DNA of 64,000 nucleotides from Rubrobacter marinus (GTDB taxonomy: Bacteria; Actinomycetota; Rubrobacteria; Rubrobacterales; Rubrobacteraceae): assembly GCF_011492965.1 (NCBI RefSeq), contig NZ_CP045121.1:558001-622000 (forward strand), read 5' to 3'. Each line of letters opens with the position of its first letter. Within the stretch, counting starts at the first letter, position 1. The translations under genes were made by a program, and so were the position numbers. Positions 37,524 through 45,373 of the stretch are shown one piece after another. The notes below the pieces were generated by a model, which did not search any database, had not been told where the DNA came from, and worked only from the letters and a program-made list of their open reading frames with translations.

Positions 37524-39266
37524 TTACTTGCGCCACTCGCGCGAGGTCGCGACCTCGACCTCGGTCGGGACCTTTTTGAGGATGGCCTCTCCGGCCCGGG
37601 TCATCGCGGCGCTCGTCCTCTCGGCGACCTCGGCGGCGATCTCCTCGCGGCACTCGACGACGAACTCGTCGTGGATGCAGTTGACGAGCCGGGCGTCGAG
37701 GCTCTTCAGGTCCTCGCGCACGTAGACGAGGGCGAGCTTGGCGATGTCGGCGGAGCAGCCCTGGATCGGGTAGTTCATCGCCTCGCGCCGCATCGCGCCC
37801 TTGTCGTCGAGGGGGCCGGAATCGCCGAACTTCCGGACCCTGCCCGCGATGGTGCGCAGGGTTCGGTCGCGAACGGCCCGGCTGGCGGTCTTCTGGAGGA
37901 AGCTCCTGACCTTGGGGTAGTTGGCGAAGTACTCGTCTATAAGCTGGCGGCCCCGCTCCTCGCTCGCGCCGAGCTGCGCCGAGAGGCTCTTCGCCCCGCG
38001 CCCGTACATCAGGCCGAAGTTGATCCTCTTGGCCGCCGAGCGCTGGTCCTTGGAGACCTCGTCCATCGTCACCCCGTACATCGTCGCCGCCGTGACGCGG
38101 TGCAGGTCGTCGCCGTTTCGGAACGCCTCGACAAAGGCCGGGTCCCCCGAGACCTCCGCGAGGATGCGGAGCTCGACCTGCGAGTAGTCCGCGATGACGA
38201 GGGTGTAGCCCTCCTCGGCCACGAAGCAGCGGCGGAACTCGTCCTCGTGCGGGATCTGCTGGATGTTCGGGTTCGTGCAGGCGAGACGGCCCGTCGGCAC
38301 CCGGCACTGCAGGAAGTTCGCGTGGATGCGCCCGGTCTTCCCGTCGACGAACTTCGGGTAGGTCTCCAGGTACGTCCCGAGCTTCTTCTGGAGCTCGCGG
38401 TACTCGAGGAGTAGCTTCGCGGCCGGGTGGTCTACCTTCAGGAGCGTCCAGACCTTCGTGTCCGCAAGCTCTATCCCTAGAGTACGGAAGGCGTCCGTGA
38501 TCTGCTGCGGGCTGTTCAGGTTGAGCCGCGGGCCCAGGCCCTCCAGCGGCAGCATCCCCTCGGGCTCGGGGAACTGCGCGTCGAGCTCCAGGGCCTTCTC
38601 GTCCCGGCGCTTGCGGACGACCTTCTCGAGCTCCTTCCAGCGCGTCACGTCGAGCTTCACCCCGGCGAGCTCCATCTCCGCGATGGTCGCGACGGCGGCG
38701 AACTCTATCTTCGCGATGCGGAGCAGCTCCTCCTCCCTCAGCCGCTCCGCGAGCTTCTCGCGCAGCGGCAGCAGGACGGCGGCGTCGCGGGCGGCGTACT
38801 CGATCTGCGCCTCGGAGAGCTTCCCCGACCAGTCCTCCCGCCGCGCCGACTTGTCCAGCTTCCGGTCGAGCTCGCGCTCCGCTACGGCCTCCAGGGAGAA
38901 GGCCGGGCTCTGGTTCCCGCCGGCGAGAAGCTGGGCGGCGAGCATGGTGTCGAAGATGGGGGAGAGGGCGATGCCGTGCTCGTCCTTGAGGAAAGAGTAG
39001 TCGAACTTGAGGTTGTGTCCGACCTTGACCGGCCCGTCCTCGAGAGCCTCCTTCAGCGGCGAGAGGTCGCCGACCTCGAAGACGTCGATGACGTGGGTCT
39101 CGTCCGGCGTGGCAACCTGGAGGAGGCGGATGCGGCCGTCCCTGGGCGAGAGCGCCGTCGTTTCGAGGTCCACGCCCACTGCCTCGGCCCCCCTGACGGC
39201 TTCGGCGATGGGGGCGAGGTCCGCGGCGTCGGTGACGAGCTTGTGCTCGGAGAGGCTCTTTTCCAT
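37524..39266 (-). CDS. polA: DNA polymerase I lacking the 5'-nuclease domain (Klenow-like)
   Basis: 580 residues, against about 900 for standard PolA. The N-terminal DnaQ-like proofreading domain appears active: Asp33/Glu35 in G-V-D-L-E-T-T, V-G-H-N-L-K-F-D near 80 and Y-A-A-R-D-A-A-V near 155. The polymerase domain has motif A I-A-D-Y-S-Q-V-E-L-R (Asp360), motif B K-R-I-N-F-G-L-M-Y-G-R-G and motif C I-H-D-E-F-V (Asp533). The 5' flap/FEN domain is absent, and there is no open frame for one upstream in the 138 bp before the divergent M50 gene. It may work with a separate FEN protein or be a second, repair-type polymerase beside a full-length PolA. Confidence 0.9.
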   Translation of the reverse strand: MEKSLSEHKLVTDAADLAPIAEAVRGAEAVGVDLETTALSPRDGRIRLLQVATPDETHVIDVFEVGDLSPLKEALEDGPVKVGHNLKFDYSFLKDEHGIALSPIFDTMLAAQLLAGGNQSPAFSLEAVAERELDRKLDKSARREDWSGKLSEAQIEYAARDAAVLLPLREKLAERLREEELLRIAKIEFAAVATIAEMELAGVKLDVTRWKELEKVVRKRRDEKALELDAQFPEPEGMLPLEGLGPRLNLNSPQQITDAFRTLGIELADTKVWTLLKVDHPAAKLLLEYRELQKKLGTYLETYPKFVDGKTGRIHANFLQCRVPTGRLACTNPNIQQIPHEDEFRRCFVAEEGYTLVIADYSQVELRILAEVSGDPAFVEAFRNGDDLHRVTAATMYGVTMDEVSKDQRSAAKRINFGLMYGRGAKSLSAQLGASEERGRQLIDEYFANYPKVRSFLQKTASRAVRDRTLRTIAGRVRKFGDSGPLDDKGAMRREAMNYPIQGCSADIAKLALVYVREDLKSLDARLVNCIHDEFVVECREEIAAEVAERTSAAMTRAGEAILKKVPTEVEVATSREWRK

Positions 39267-39404
39267 GCGCGGATTCTAGCAGGGAGCGCGGCGGGGTCCC
39301 GGACCCGGCGCCCCTATCGGCGGGATTACAGACTTCGGGCTCGGGTAGGATATAACCGCTTCGTAGGCAGGGTCTTTTCAAGCGAAAAGGATGCAAAAGG
39401 CGCC

Positions 39405-40529
39405 ATGGGCAACTCTTTCAAGATCGGCCGGTTCGCCGGCATCGACGTCAAGGTCCACTGGACCTTCTTCTTGCTGCTGGCCTTCTTCGGGTACATCGGC
39501 TACGGGACCGCCACCAGGGCGGGCGTCAACGTCACCCTGGGGATCGCCGTCACCATCGCCGTCATCCTGGCGCTGTTCCTGTGCGTCGTGCTGCACGAGT
39601 TCGGGCACTCGCTCGTGGCGCAGCGGCTCGGCATCGACGTCACCGACATAACGCTGCTGCCCATAGGCGGCGTCGCCCGGCTCAAGACCCTCCCCGACAA
39701 GCCGGTCGACGAGATCAAGATCGCGGTGGCCGGTCCCCTCGTGAACGTGGTGCTCGCCCCGATCTTCCTCGGCCTCGCCTTCGCCTTCGGCGTGGACCTC
39801 ACCTCGCCCCCGGGGCTCGCGGCGGCGCAGCAGTCCGTGGGCGGCGCCCTGTTCTACCTGGGGCTCGTCAACATAGGGCTCGTGGTCTTTAACCTCATCC
39901 CGGCCTTCCCGCTCGACGGCGGCAGGGTCTTGAGGGGGCTCCTCGCGATCCGCTTCGGGCCGGTGCGCGCCACGGACATCTCGGCCGCCATCGGCCAGTT
40001 TCTCGCCATAGCGCTCGGGTTCTTCGGCTTCGCGACGGGGAACCTCGGGTTGATCCTCATCGCCATCTTCGTCTTCTTCGGCGCCTCGGGCGAGCAGCAG
40101 ATGGTCCGCCAGCGTGAGACGACGCGCGGCCTCGACGTCTCGGACGTGATGGGCACGAAGCGGCGCACGGAGACCGTCTCCCCGTACAACAACTTCGGCC
40201 AGGTCCTCGACGCGGTCATCCACGGCTACCAGGTGGACTTCCCGGTGGTCGAGGACGACGGCAGGGTCGTCGGGATGCTGACGCGCGGCGAGATCTTCCC
40301 GGCCGTCCACTCCCCCGACAAGTTCCGCGACGTGCGCGACGTGATGCGCACGGACTTCCCCACGATAGCCCCGGATGCCGACCTCTTCGAGGAGGGCACC
40401 CGCCTCCTCCAGGAGAGCGGCTTCCGCGCCATACCCGTCGTCGAGAACGGCGAGCTCGTCGGCATGCTCACCGTCGACGACATCGGCCAGGCCAACCTCC
40501 TGCGCGACCTGCGCAAGCCCCAGTACTAG
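39405..40529 (+). CDS. Site-2-protease-like M50 metalloprotease with CBS domains
   Basis: 374 residues from ATG 39405 (AAAAGGCGCC upstream). The N-terminal 215 residues are a membrane M50B protease: zinc motif His64-Glu65-x-x-His68 in L-H-E-F-G-H-S-L and the third ligand in P-A-F-P-L-D-G-G-R (Asp171). The C-terminal half has two CBS repeats (about 245-370, V-S-D-V-M-G-T-K and V-R-D-V-M-R-T-D, each ending G-M-L-T). Such Rip3-like proteins cut regulators in the membrane or respond to adenine nucleotides through CBS. The gene diverges from polA across 138 bp containing TATAAC near 39350, a possible -10. The BtuF-like gene follows 14 bp later. Confidence 0.9.
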   Translation: MGNSFKIGRFAGIDVKVHWTFFLLLAFFGYIGYGTATRAGVNVTLGIAVTIAVILALFLCVVLHEFGHSLVAQRLGIDVTDITLLPIGGVARLKTLPDKPVDEIKIAVAGPLVNVVLAPIFLGLAFAFGVDLTSPPGLAAAQQSVGGALFYLGLVNIGLVVFNLIPAFPLDGGRVLRGLLAIRFGPVRATDISAAIGQFLAIALGFFGFATGNLGLILIAIFVFFGASGEQQMVRQRETTRGLDVSDVMGTKRRTETVSPYNNFGQVLDAVIHGYQVDFPVVEDDGRVVGMLTRGEIFPAVHSPDKFRDVRDVMRTDFPTIAPDADLFEEGTRLLQESGFRAIPVVENGELVGMLTVDDIGQANLLRDLRKPQY

Positions 40530-40543
40530 GAGAGGGGCCCAGG

Positions 40544-41488
40544 GTGCGCGTGGTCTCACTCCTCCCGAGCGCGACGGAGCTTCTTTCCTTCGTCGGCGCC
40601 TCCGAGGAACTCGTCGGCGTGTCGCACGAGTGCGACTACCCCGCCGGCGTAGAGGCGCTCCCGAAGCTGACCCGCCCACCCATCGACCACCACGCCATGA
40701 CGAGCGCCGAGATCGACGCCGCCATCGGCAGGCACCTCTCCGAGACCGGGAGCCTCTATGCCCTGGACGCGGAGCTTCTGGAGGAGCTGAAACCCGACCT
40801 CATCCTCACCCAGGGCCTCTGCGACGTCTGCGCCGTCTCCCTGGACGTCGTGCGCGAGGCCGCAACCGGGCTCTCCACGAACCCCCGCGTCCTCTCCATG
40901 AACCCGACGACGCTGGGAGAGGTCCTCGCGTGCGCGGTCGAGGTCGGCGACGCCGTGGGCAGGGGCAGCGCCGCCCGCGAGAGCGTCGCCGCCCTCGGGG
41001 AGAGGCTCGTCCGCGTGCGGGAGGCCGTCGAGGGGCTTCCACGGCCGCGCGTCGGCGCGATCGAGTGGCTCGACCCGCCGTTCTCCGCCGGCCACTGGGT
41101 CCCCGAGATGGTCCGTCTGGCCGGAGGCGAGGATCTCTTCGCCCGCGAGGGCGAACCCTCCGCGCGCCTCCGGTGGGGGGACGTCTTCGCCGCCGAACCC
41201 GAGGTGCTCGTCCTGATGCCCTGCGGCTTCGACAAGGAGCGCGCCCTCCTAGAGGCCCGTCCCCTGCCCCGCCTCGAGGGCTGGAGCGGCGTGCCCGCGG
41301 TACGCTCGGGGCGCGTGTGGGCCGTCGACGGCAACTCGTTCTTCAGCCGCCCGGCGCCGCGCCTCGTGGAGGGGGTGGAGATCCTGGCGCGCCTCCTCCA
41401 CCCGGAGGCGTTCGCGGGTCCGCCCCCGGCGACGGCCGCCCGCAGGCTCGACCCTTCGCTCCCCGAAGCGGCGAGCCCGACTCCCTAG
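40544..41488 (+). CDS. Cobalamin-binding (BtuF-like) protein without signal peptide
   Basis: 314 residues beginning V-R-V-V-S-L-L-P-S-A-T-E-L-L, the hallmark of the periplasmic-binding fold used by BtuF-type proteins. P-D-L-I-L-T-Q-G-L-C-D-V-C-A-V and the V-W-A-V-D-G-N-S-F-F-S-R-P-A-P-R segment place it in the actinobacterial cobalamin-binding protein group. There is no signal peptide or lipobox and no BtuC/BtuD gene next to it, unlike an ABC uptake component, so a cytosolic cobalamin-handling role is possible. GTG 40544 follows AGGAGAGGGGCCCAGG. It is 14 bp after the M50-CBS gene and may be co-transcribed with it. Confidence 0.8.
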   Translation: MRVVSLLPSATELLSFVGASEELVGVSHECDYPAGVEALPKLTRPPIDHHAMTSAEIDAAIGRHLSETGSLYALDAELLEELKPDLILTQGLCDVCAVSLDVVREAATGLSTNPRVLSMNPTTLGEVLACAVEVGDAVGRGSAARESVAALGERLVRVREAVEGLPRPRVGAIEWLDPPFSAGHWVPEMVRLAGGEDLFAREGEPSARLRWGDVFAAEPEVLVLMPCGFDKERALLEARPLPRLEGWSGVPAVRSGRVWAVDGNSFFSRPAPRLVEGVEILARLLHPEAFAGPPPATAARRLDPSLPEAASPTP

Positions 41489-41504
41489 GGAGCAGGCGAG
41501 GACC

Positions 41505-41912
41505 TTGGGGGCCTGGGGACCGGGGATCTTCGAGAACGACGACGCGCTCGACTGGGTCTACGGGCTGGGCCAGGCTCGGGGACCGGGGCCCGTCTCGGAG
41601 GCGCTCGAAGCCGTGGTCCACGATGACGGCGGCTACCTCGACGCCTCGGACTGCGCGATGGCGCTCGCGGCGGCCGAGGTCGTCGCCGCCTCGGCGGGAA
41701 GCCCCGGTCCCGGGCTGCCGGAAGAGGCGGCGGCCTGGGTCCGCGAGCACGGCGCGACGGTCGAGAGCGGCGCCTCGGCCCTCGCGGTACGGGCCGCGAG
41801 GGCGGTCAGGGACGCGCCGGGCTCGGAGCTCAGGGAGCTGTGGGAAGAGTCGGGCGAGGCCGGGGAGTGGTACGCGGCCGTGGACGGCCTCGTCTCGCGG
41901 CTCGGGCGCTAG
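41505..41912 (+). CDS. DUF4259 domain protein
   Basis: 135 residues starting M-G-A-W-G-P-G-I-F-E-N-D-D-A-L-D-W, the highly conserved opening of DUF4259, small cytosolic helical proteins of unknown function common in actinobacteria. The C-terminal half contains S-E-L-R-E-L-W-E-E-S-G-E-A-G-E-W, also typical. The start is TTG 41505 with GGCGAGGACC upstream. It lies 16 bp after the BtuF-like gene, so it probably belongs to the same transcript, though the functions appear unrelated. Confidence 0.85.
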   Translation: MGAWGPGIFENDDALDWVYGLGQARGPGPVSEALEAVVHDDGGYLDASDCAMALAAAEVVAASAGSPGPGLPEEAAAWVREHGATVESGASALAVRAARAVRDAPGSELRELWEESGEAGEWYAAVDGLVSRLGR

Positions 41913-41979
41913 CCCCGGTGGCCCGAACGGGGCCCGTCCGGTCGCGCCCGTCCGGCGGGTCCGCTAGACTCTAGAACCT

Positions 41980-42582
41980 GTGAAGCCGATCCTGAAGGAG
42001 ATAGACCGGCTGGTCTCGCGGATGGGCACGCACCCGGTCTGGGGCTACGCCCACTGCGTCAGGGTCTGCGTCCTCGCCGAGGACCTCGCCCGCGAGGAGG
42101 GACTCCGGTACGACGCCGAGGCCCTCCGCCTCGCCTCCCTGCTGCACGACATCGGGCTGTACAGGGCCTACTCCATGAGGGAGGGGACGGACCACGTCCG
42201 GCGCTCCCTGGCCGTCGCGGCGGGGATGCTCCGGGACGGGGACTACCCCCCCGACGCCTCCCGCGTCGTCCTGGACGCCATCGAGCACCATCCGCCCGGC
42301 GCCGCGCCCGGCCACCACCCCGAATCCCACCTCCTCAAGGACGCCGTCGCCCTCGACTACCTGGGCGCCACGGGCCTCGCCCGCGTCTTCGCGATGGTGG
42401 GCCTCGAAGACGACGTCCCCGACCTGCCCGCGGCCTTCCGCCACGCGCGGAGCCTCCGGCGCAGCGTCCCCGACCTCCTCCGGCTCGACGCATCCCGCGA
42501 GATCGCCCGCGAGCGCGTCGTCGAGATGGACGATTTCTTCGGCAACCTGGAGAGGGACACCGGCAACCTCAAGCTCTTGTAG
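41980..42582 (+). CDS. HD domain protein (metal-dependent phosphohydrolase)
   Basis: 200 residues from GTG 41980. The HD superfamily metal-binding signature is visible as G-Y-A-H-C-V-R-V near 25, L-L-H-D-I-G-L-Y near 55 (the H-D pair), I-E-H-H-P-P-G near 102 and D-A-V-A-L-D-Y-L-G near 125. Family members hydrolyse nucleotides or other phosphates. No ribosome site precedes the GTG; instead a possible -10 (TAGACT, 41964-41969) lies about 10 bp upstream, suggesting a leaderless mRNA, which is common in actinobacteria. The substrate cannot be inferred. Confidence 0.82.
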   Translation: MKPILKEIDRLVSRMGTHPVWGYAHCVRVCVLAEDLAREEGLRYDAEALRLASLLHDIGLYRAYSMREGTDHVRRSLAVAAGMLRDGDYPPDASRVVLDAIEHHPPGAAPGHHPESHLLKDAVALDYLGATGLARVFAMVGLEDDVPDLPAAFRHARSLRRSVPDLLRLDASREIARERVVEMDDFFGNLERDTGNLKLL

Positions 42583-43172
42583 CCGCCGGGCACGAGAAGA
42601 CGCATCGAGCCATGGCGGCTCGAAGACAAGCGTCGCCGCCCCACCCGACTCGTAGCGGCGGACCTCGATCATCTACCCCCGCAACCGGCCCCACCGCCCG
42701 TCAGCGCTCCGCGGTTGGCTTCCCGTCCTTGCCCCCACAGCCGACGTGAACCTTCGGGGACGGGCCGAAGGAGCCCCGACGGTAGGGGACCGCCGCTCGG
42801 CTTCGAGAAGCTCTACGGCCGCCGTCGAACGAGTCCGCGGCGCCCGCCGATCACCGAAACACCGGGCCGCCGAGCATCTCGCCGACGGGCTTTTCGTCTC
42901 CTTGGAGGCTCAGGAATACGGGCCACTACTCGCCACGGCGCGTTCCTCGGCGAGCAATCCTCGGGGGGGTTATCCCTGGTCCGGTCGAACGGGGGTAGGA
43001 GGGCCGGTACCGTCGCGCGCCTTGCGGAGATCCGGAAAGCCGGGTAAATGTAACGTAAGGAGCAACGACCAGAGATTGCCGGAAGAGATGAGGGCAGGAG
43101 AAGTAGGCGTGGCGCCGGTTCATGGGGAGGACGTTGCTCGGTGGCGCACGATGGGGGGACGGAAGGAGCGTA
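42583..43172. other. Long non-coding-looking stretch
   Basis: 590 bp without a gene that I can support. Open frames here have Arg/Pro-rich, family-less translations. The last 30 bp contain GGAAGGAGCG, the ribosome site of the following methyltransferase. No structured RNA or repeat was recognised. Confidence 0.45.
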
Positions 43173-43994
43173 ATGACGCTTGAGACGACACCCGCGATGG
43201 AATCGTTGAAGGCTCGCCTCAAAGCCACCTGGATGGCCGGAGACTACGGGCACTTCGCCAGGTACCTGGAGCCGAGCGCGCTGGAGTTTCTGGCGCGGAT
43301 CCCCCTCCAGGCCGGGACGCGAGTGCTCGACGTGGCCTGCGGGGCGGGCCAGATCTCCATCCCCGCCGCGCGCGCCGGAGCCGTGGTGACGGGCGTCGAC
43401 ATCGCCACGAACTCGATCGAGCAGGCGCGCGCCCGGGCCCGAGACGAGGGCCTGGACGCCCGATTCGACGAAGGCGACGCCGAGATGCTGACCTACGAGG
43501 ACGCCTCCTTCGACCTGGTGGTGAGCCTCTTCGGGGCGATGTTCGCGCCCCGACCCGAGCGGGTGGCCGCCGAGCTGGTCCGCGTCTGCCGGCCTGGCGG
43601 GCGGATCGTCATGGGCAACTGGACCCCCGAGGGCTTCGTCGGACAGATGTTCAAGGTCATCGGCAAGCACGTGCCGCCCCCGCCCCTGATGCCCTCGCCG
43701 ATGCTGTGGGGCGACGAAGCGACCGTCCGCGAGCGGCTGCGCGACGGGGTAGCGGAGCTACGCCTGACCAGACGGCAGTACCCGTTCTACTATCCCTTCC
43801 CCCCATCCGAGGTGGTGGAGCACTTCCGCACCTACTACGGCCCCATGAATCGGGCCTTTACCGCGCTCGACGACGCAGGGCAGACCGCTCTCCGCCGCGA
43901 CCTCGAGGGCCTGTGGACCGAGCACAACCTCGCCACCGACGGCACCACCCGCATGGACTCCGAATACCTCGAGGTCGTCGCGACCCGAACATAG
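43173..43994 (+). CDS. Class I SAM-dependent methyltransferase
   Basis: 273 residues from ATG 43173, preceded by GGAAGGAGCG. The SAM-binding fold is clear: motif [11 protein letters not shown] near 50, V-T-G-V-D-I-A-T-N near 72, the D-A-E-M-L motif II region near 103 and [12 protein letters not shown] near 115. [14 protein letters not shown] is motif III. It belongs to the methyltransferase type 11 group; the substrate is not visible, and small metabolites or natural products are usual. The last 100 residues, with F-R-T-Y-Y-G-P-M-N, are the variable substrate cap. Non-coding stretches lie on both sides, so it is probably monocistronic. Confidence 0.87.
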   Translation: MTLETTPAMESLKARLKATWMAGDYGHFARYLEPSALEFLARIPLQAGTRVLDVACGAGQISIPAARAGAVVTGVDIATNSIEQARARARDEGLDARFDEGDAEMLTYEDASFDLVVSLFGAMFAPRPERVAAELVRVCRPGGRIVMGNWTPEGFVGQMFKVIGKHVPPPPLMPSPMLWGDEATVRERLRDGVAELRLTRRQYPFYYPFPPSEVVEHFRTYYGPMNRAFTALDDAGQTALRRDLEGLWTEHNLATDGTTRMDSEYLEVVATRT

Positions 43995-44390
43995 CCGATC
44001 CTCCCCTGCGGGGAGACGAGGACCCGGGCGAGGGCGTAGACGGGGCCGCTCCTGCGGCCCCATAGGCCCGCCACCACCGAGGGAACCCGGTAAGCCGCCT
44101 GCAGCCACCCCGTCTTCGTCTGTCCAATGAGCTAGCTACGGCACGACGCTCGTGGCCGCACCATGTCCCATCACCGGGGCTACCGCGTAGCCTGTCAGAA
44201 CGAACAGGCACCTAGAAGGCATCCCCGGCACTCGTGACACGCGAACGGTACTCGTAGCGGCTGGTCGGGCCATGGCGGCGTCCTCCTGGCGTAGTCCTCG
44301 AGCATCGAGGGCTTCAGTCTCCCGCACTCGCCAAGGGGCTCCGAGCCCGAAGAGTCGCCGTTGGAGGTTCGGCCCTTGCTGCGGAGAAGC
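43995..44390. other. Non-coding-looking stretch
   Basis: 396 bp between the convergent methyltransferase and the 44391 gene. Open frames here give low-complexity, family-less proteins. I see no tRNA, RNA element or strong terminator. Confidence 0.45.
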
Positions 44391-44777
44391 CTAGGCGTGC
44401 GTCAGCACGCGGTCTATGAGCGTGAGCAGGTCTTCGAGGTGGACGGACCTCTTGCCGTAGCTCCGGCCGTCGACGCGGATCTCGTCCTCCGGAGGCTCGG
44501 CGTATGGATAGTACTCCACCCAGGAGGTCTCGAAGGGACGGCCGCCGTTCCCGTCGACGATGTCGGGCTGGCTGCACAGGACCACGTCGGGCCTGAGCCG
44601 GTCTACCTGTTCGGTGAGCTCGACCGCCTCCACCACGTGAACCCTCAGGTCGGGCCTGAGCTCGCCGATCACCTGACCGATGGTGTGGGAGTAGGAACGC
44701 GGTCGTAGGGAGATCAGCACCACGGGGAACTCGTCCGTCCCGCCGTCGATAGCACCTCCGATTATGCTGGCTATCAC
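44391..44777 (-). CDS. Uncharacterised protein sharing a domain with the 48477-49246 response regulator
   Basis: 128 residues from GTG 44777 (GGGAGAACGAC upstream). The frame stays open to 44876, but that extension is Arg-rich. It has a Rossmann-like alternation: V-V-L-I-S-L-R-P-R-S-Y, E-L-R-P-D-L-R-V-H-V-V, R-L-R-P-D-V-V-L-C-S-Q-P, then E-Y-Y-P-Y-A-E-P-P and L-E-D-L-L-T-L-I-D-R-V. The same succession (V-L-I-S-Y, A-L-R-P-Q-V-A-V, N-P-H-L-V-V-S-S-R-P, L-E-D-L-L-A-A-I-D) forms the C-terminal half of the receiver protein at 48477-49246, about 4 kb away. I do not recognise the family. A signalling role is inferred from its position beside the sensor kinase. Confidence 0.6.
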   Translation of the reverse strand: MIASIIGGAIDGGTDEFPVVLISLRPRSYSHTIGQVIGELRPDLRVHVVEAVELTEQVDRLRPDVVLCSQPDIVDGNGGRPFETSWVEYYPYAEPPEDEIRVDGRSYGKRSVHLEDLLTLIDRVLTHA

Positions 44778-45373
44778 GTCGTTCTCCCGTCTCCGACCGC
44801 CTCTAGCGGTCCCCTTCGCGTCCGTACGTCTCCTGGTCCGACAACGATACCCCCGCCGTACCCGCCGCGGCCTCACCAGATGTGCGTATCTTTGTGCAGC
44901 CGATTTGGGCTAGGAGGCGAGTAGGGGTGCCCGGGAGCGTACCGGGCTCGCCGAGCGGGGGCCTTCACGCGGCGCCCATCCGCCCCCTGCCGCAAGCGGT
45001 CCCGACCTCCGGGCGAACCCGGCCGCCGCGAGCGCACCGGCTGGTTCCGCAGTCGCTGCCTCTTCGCCTCCCGCTCGTCATCGGTCGCCAGGCACCGTCT
45101 TGTTCTCTATAAGACAAACCGAAGGCGCAAAACGATACGCCGCGCGGAGCCGGGAGGTGCTTCTGGGGTGGGCGGAGCCGGCGGGGAGGCGTCGGACCAA
45201 CGCGACGGCGGCTTCTCGTCTCCCCTCGTCCGTGTTCTCCGAGGTCCGTTCCCCCGGTCCCTGCGCTGCCGTCGCTCCTCGGGCTTTGCGGGCGGGCCCG
45301 GCAGGGTTGCTGCACACGTTGCAGCAGGGTATGTTGAACAGATAAGGGCGGCTATTCGCGGAGAAGTACGACC
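44778..45373. other. Long upstream region of the sensor kinase
   Basis: 596 bp between divergent genes, with no gene supported. It includes a 7-bp hairpin, TGCTGCA/TGCAGCA (45308-45326), and a segment around 45112-45165 that superficially recalls a cyclic-di-GMP riboswitch (see rejected items). Promoters of both flanking genes should lie here. Confidence 0.4.

Noticed and set aside
42583..43172. Long open frames in the 590-bp gap before the methyltransferase
   Set aside because: Translations are Arg/Pro-rich with no motif or ribosome site. They are by-products of high GC content.
45112..45165. Segment with CAAACC, GCGCAAA and AGCCGGG resembling a cyclic-di-GMP-I riboswitch upstream of the sensor kinase
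   Set aside because: The stem between CAAACC and GCGCAAA is only two base pairs and GGCG/CGCC can fold as a simple alternative hairpin. It also lies about 200 bp from the kinase start. A covariance-model search would be decisive.
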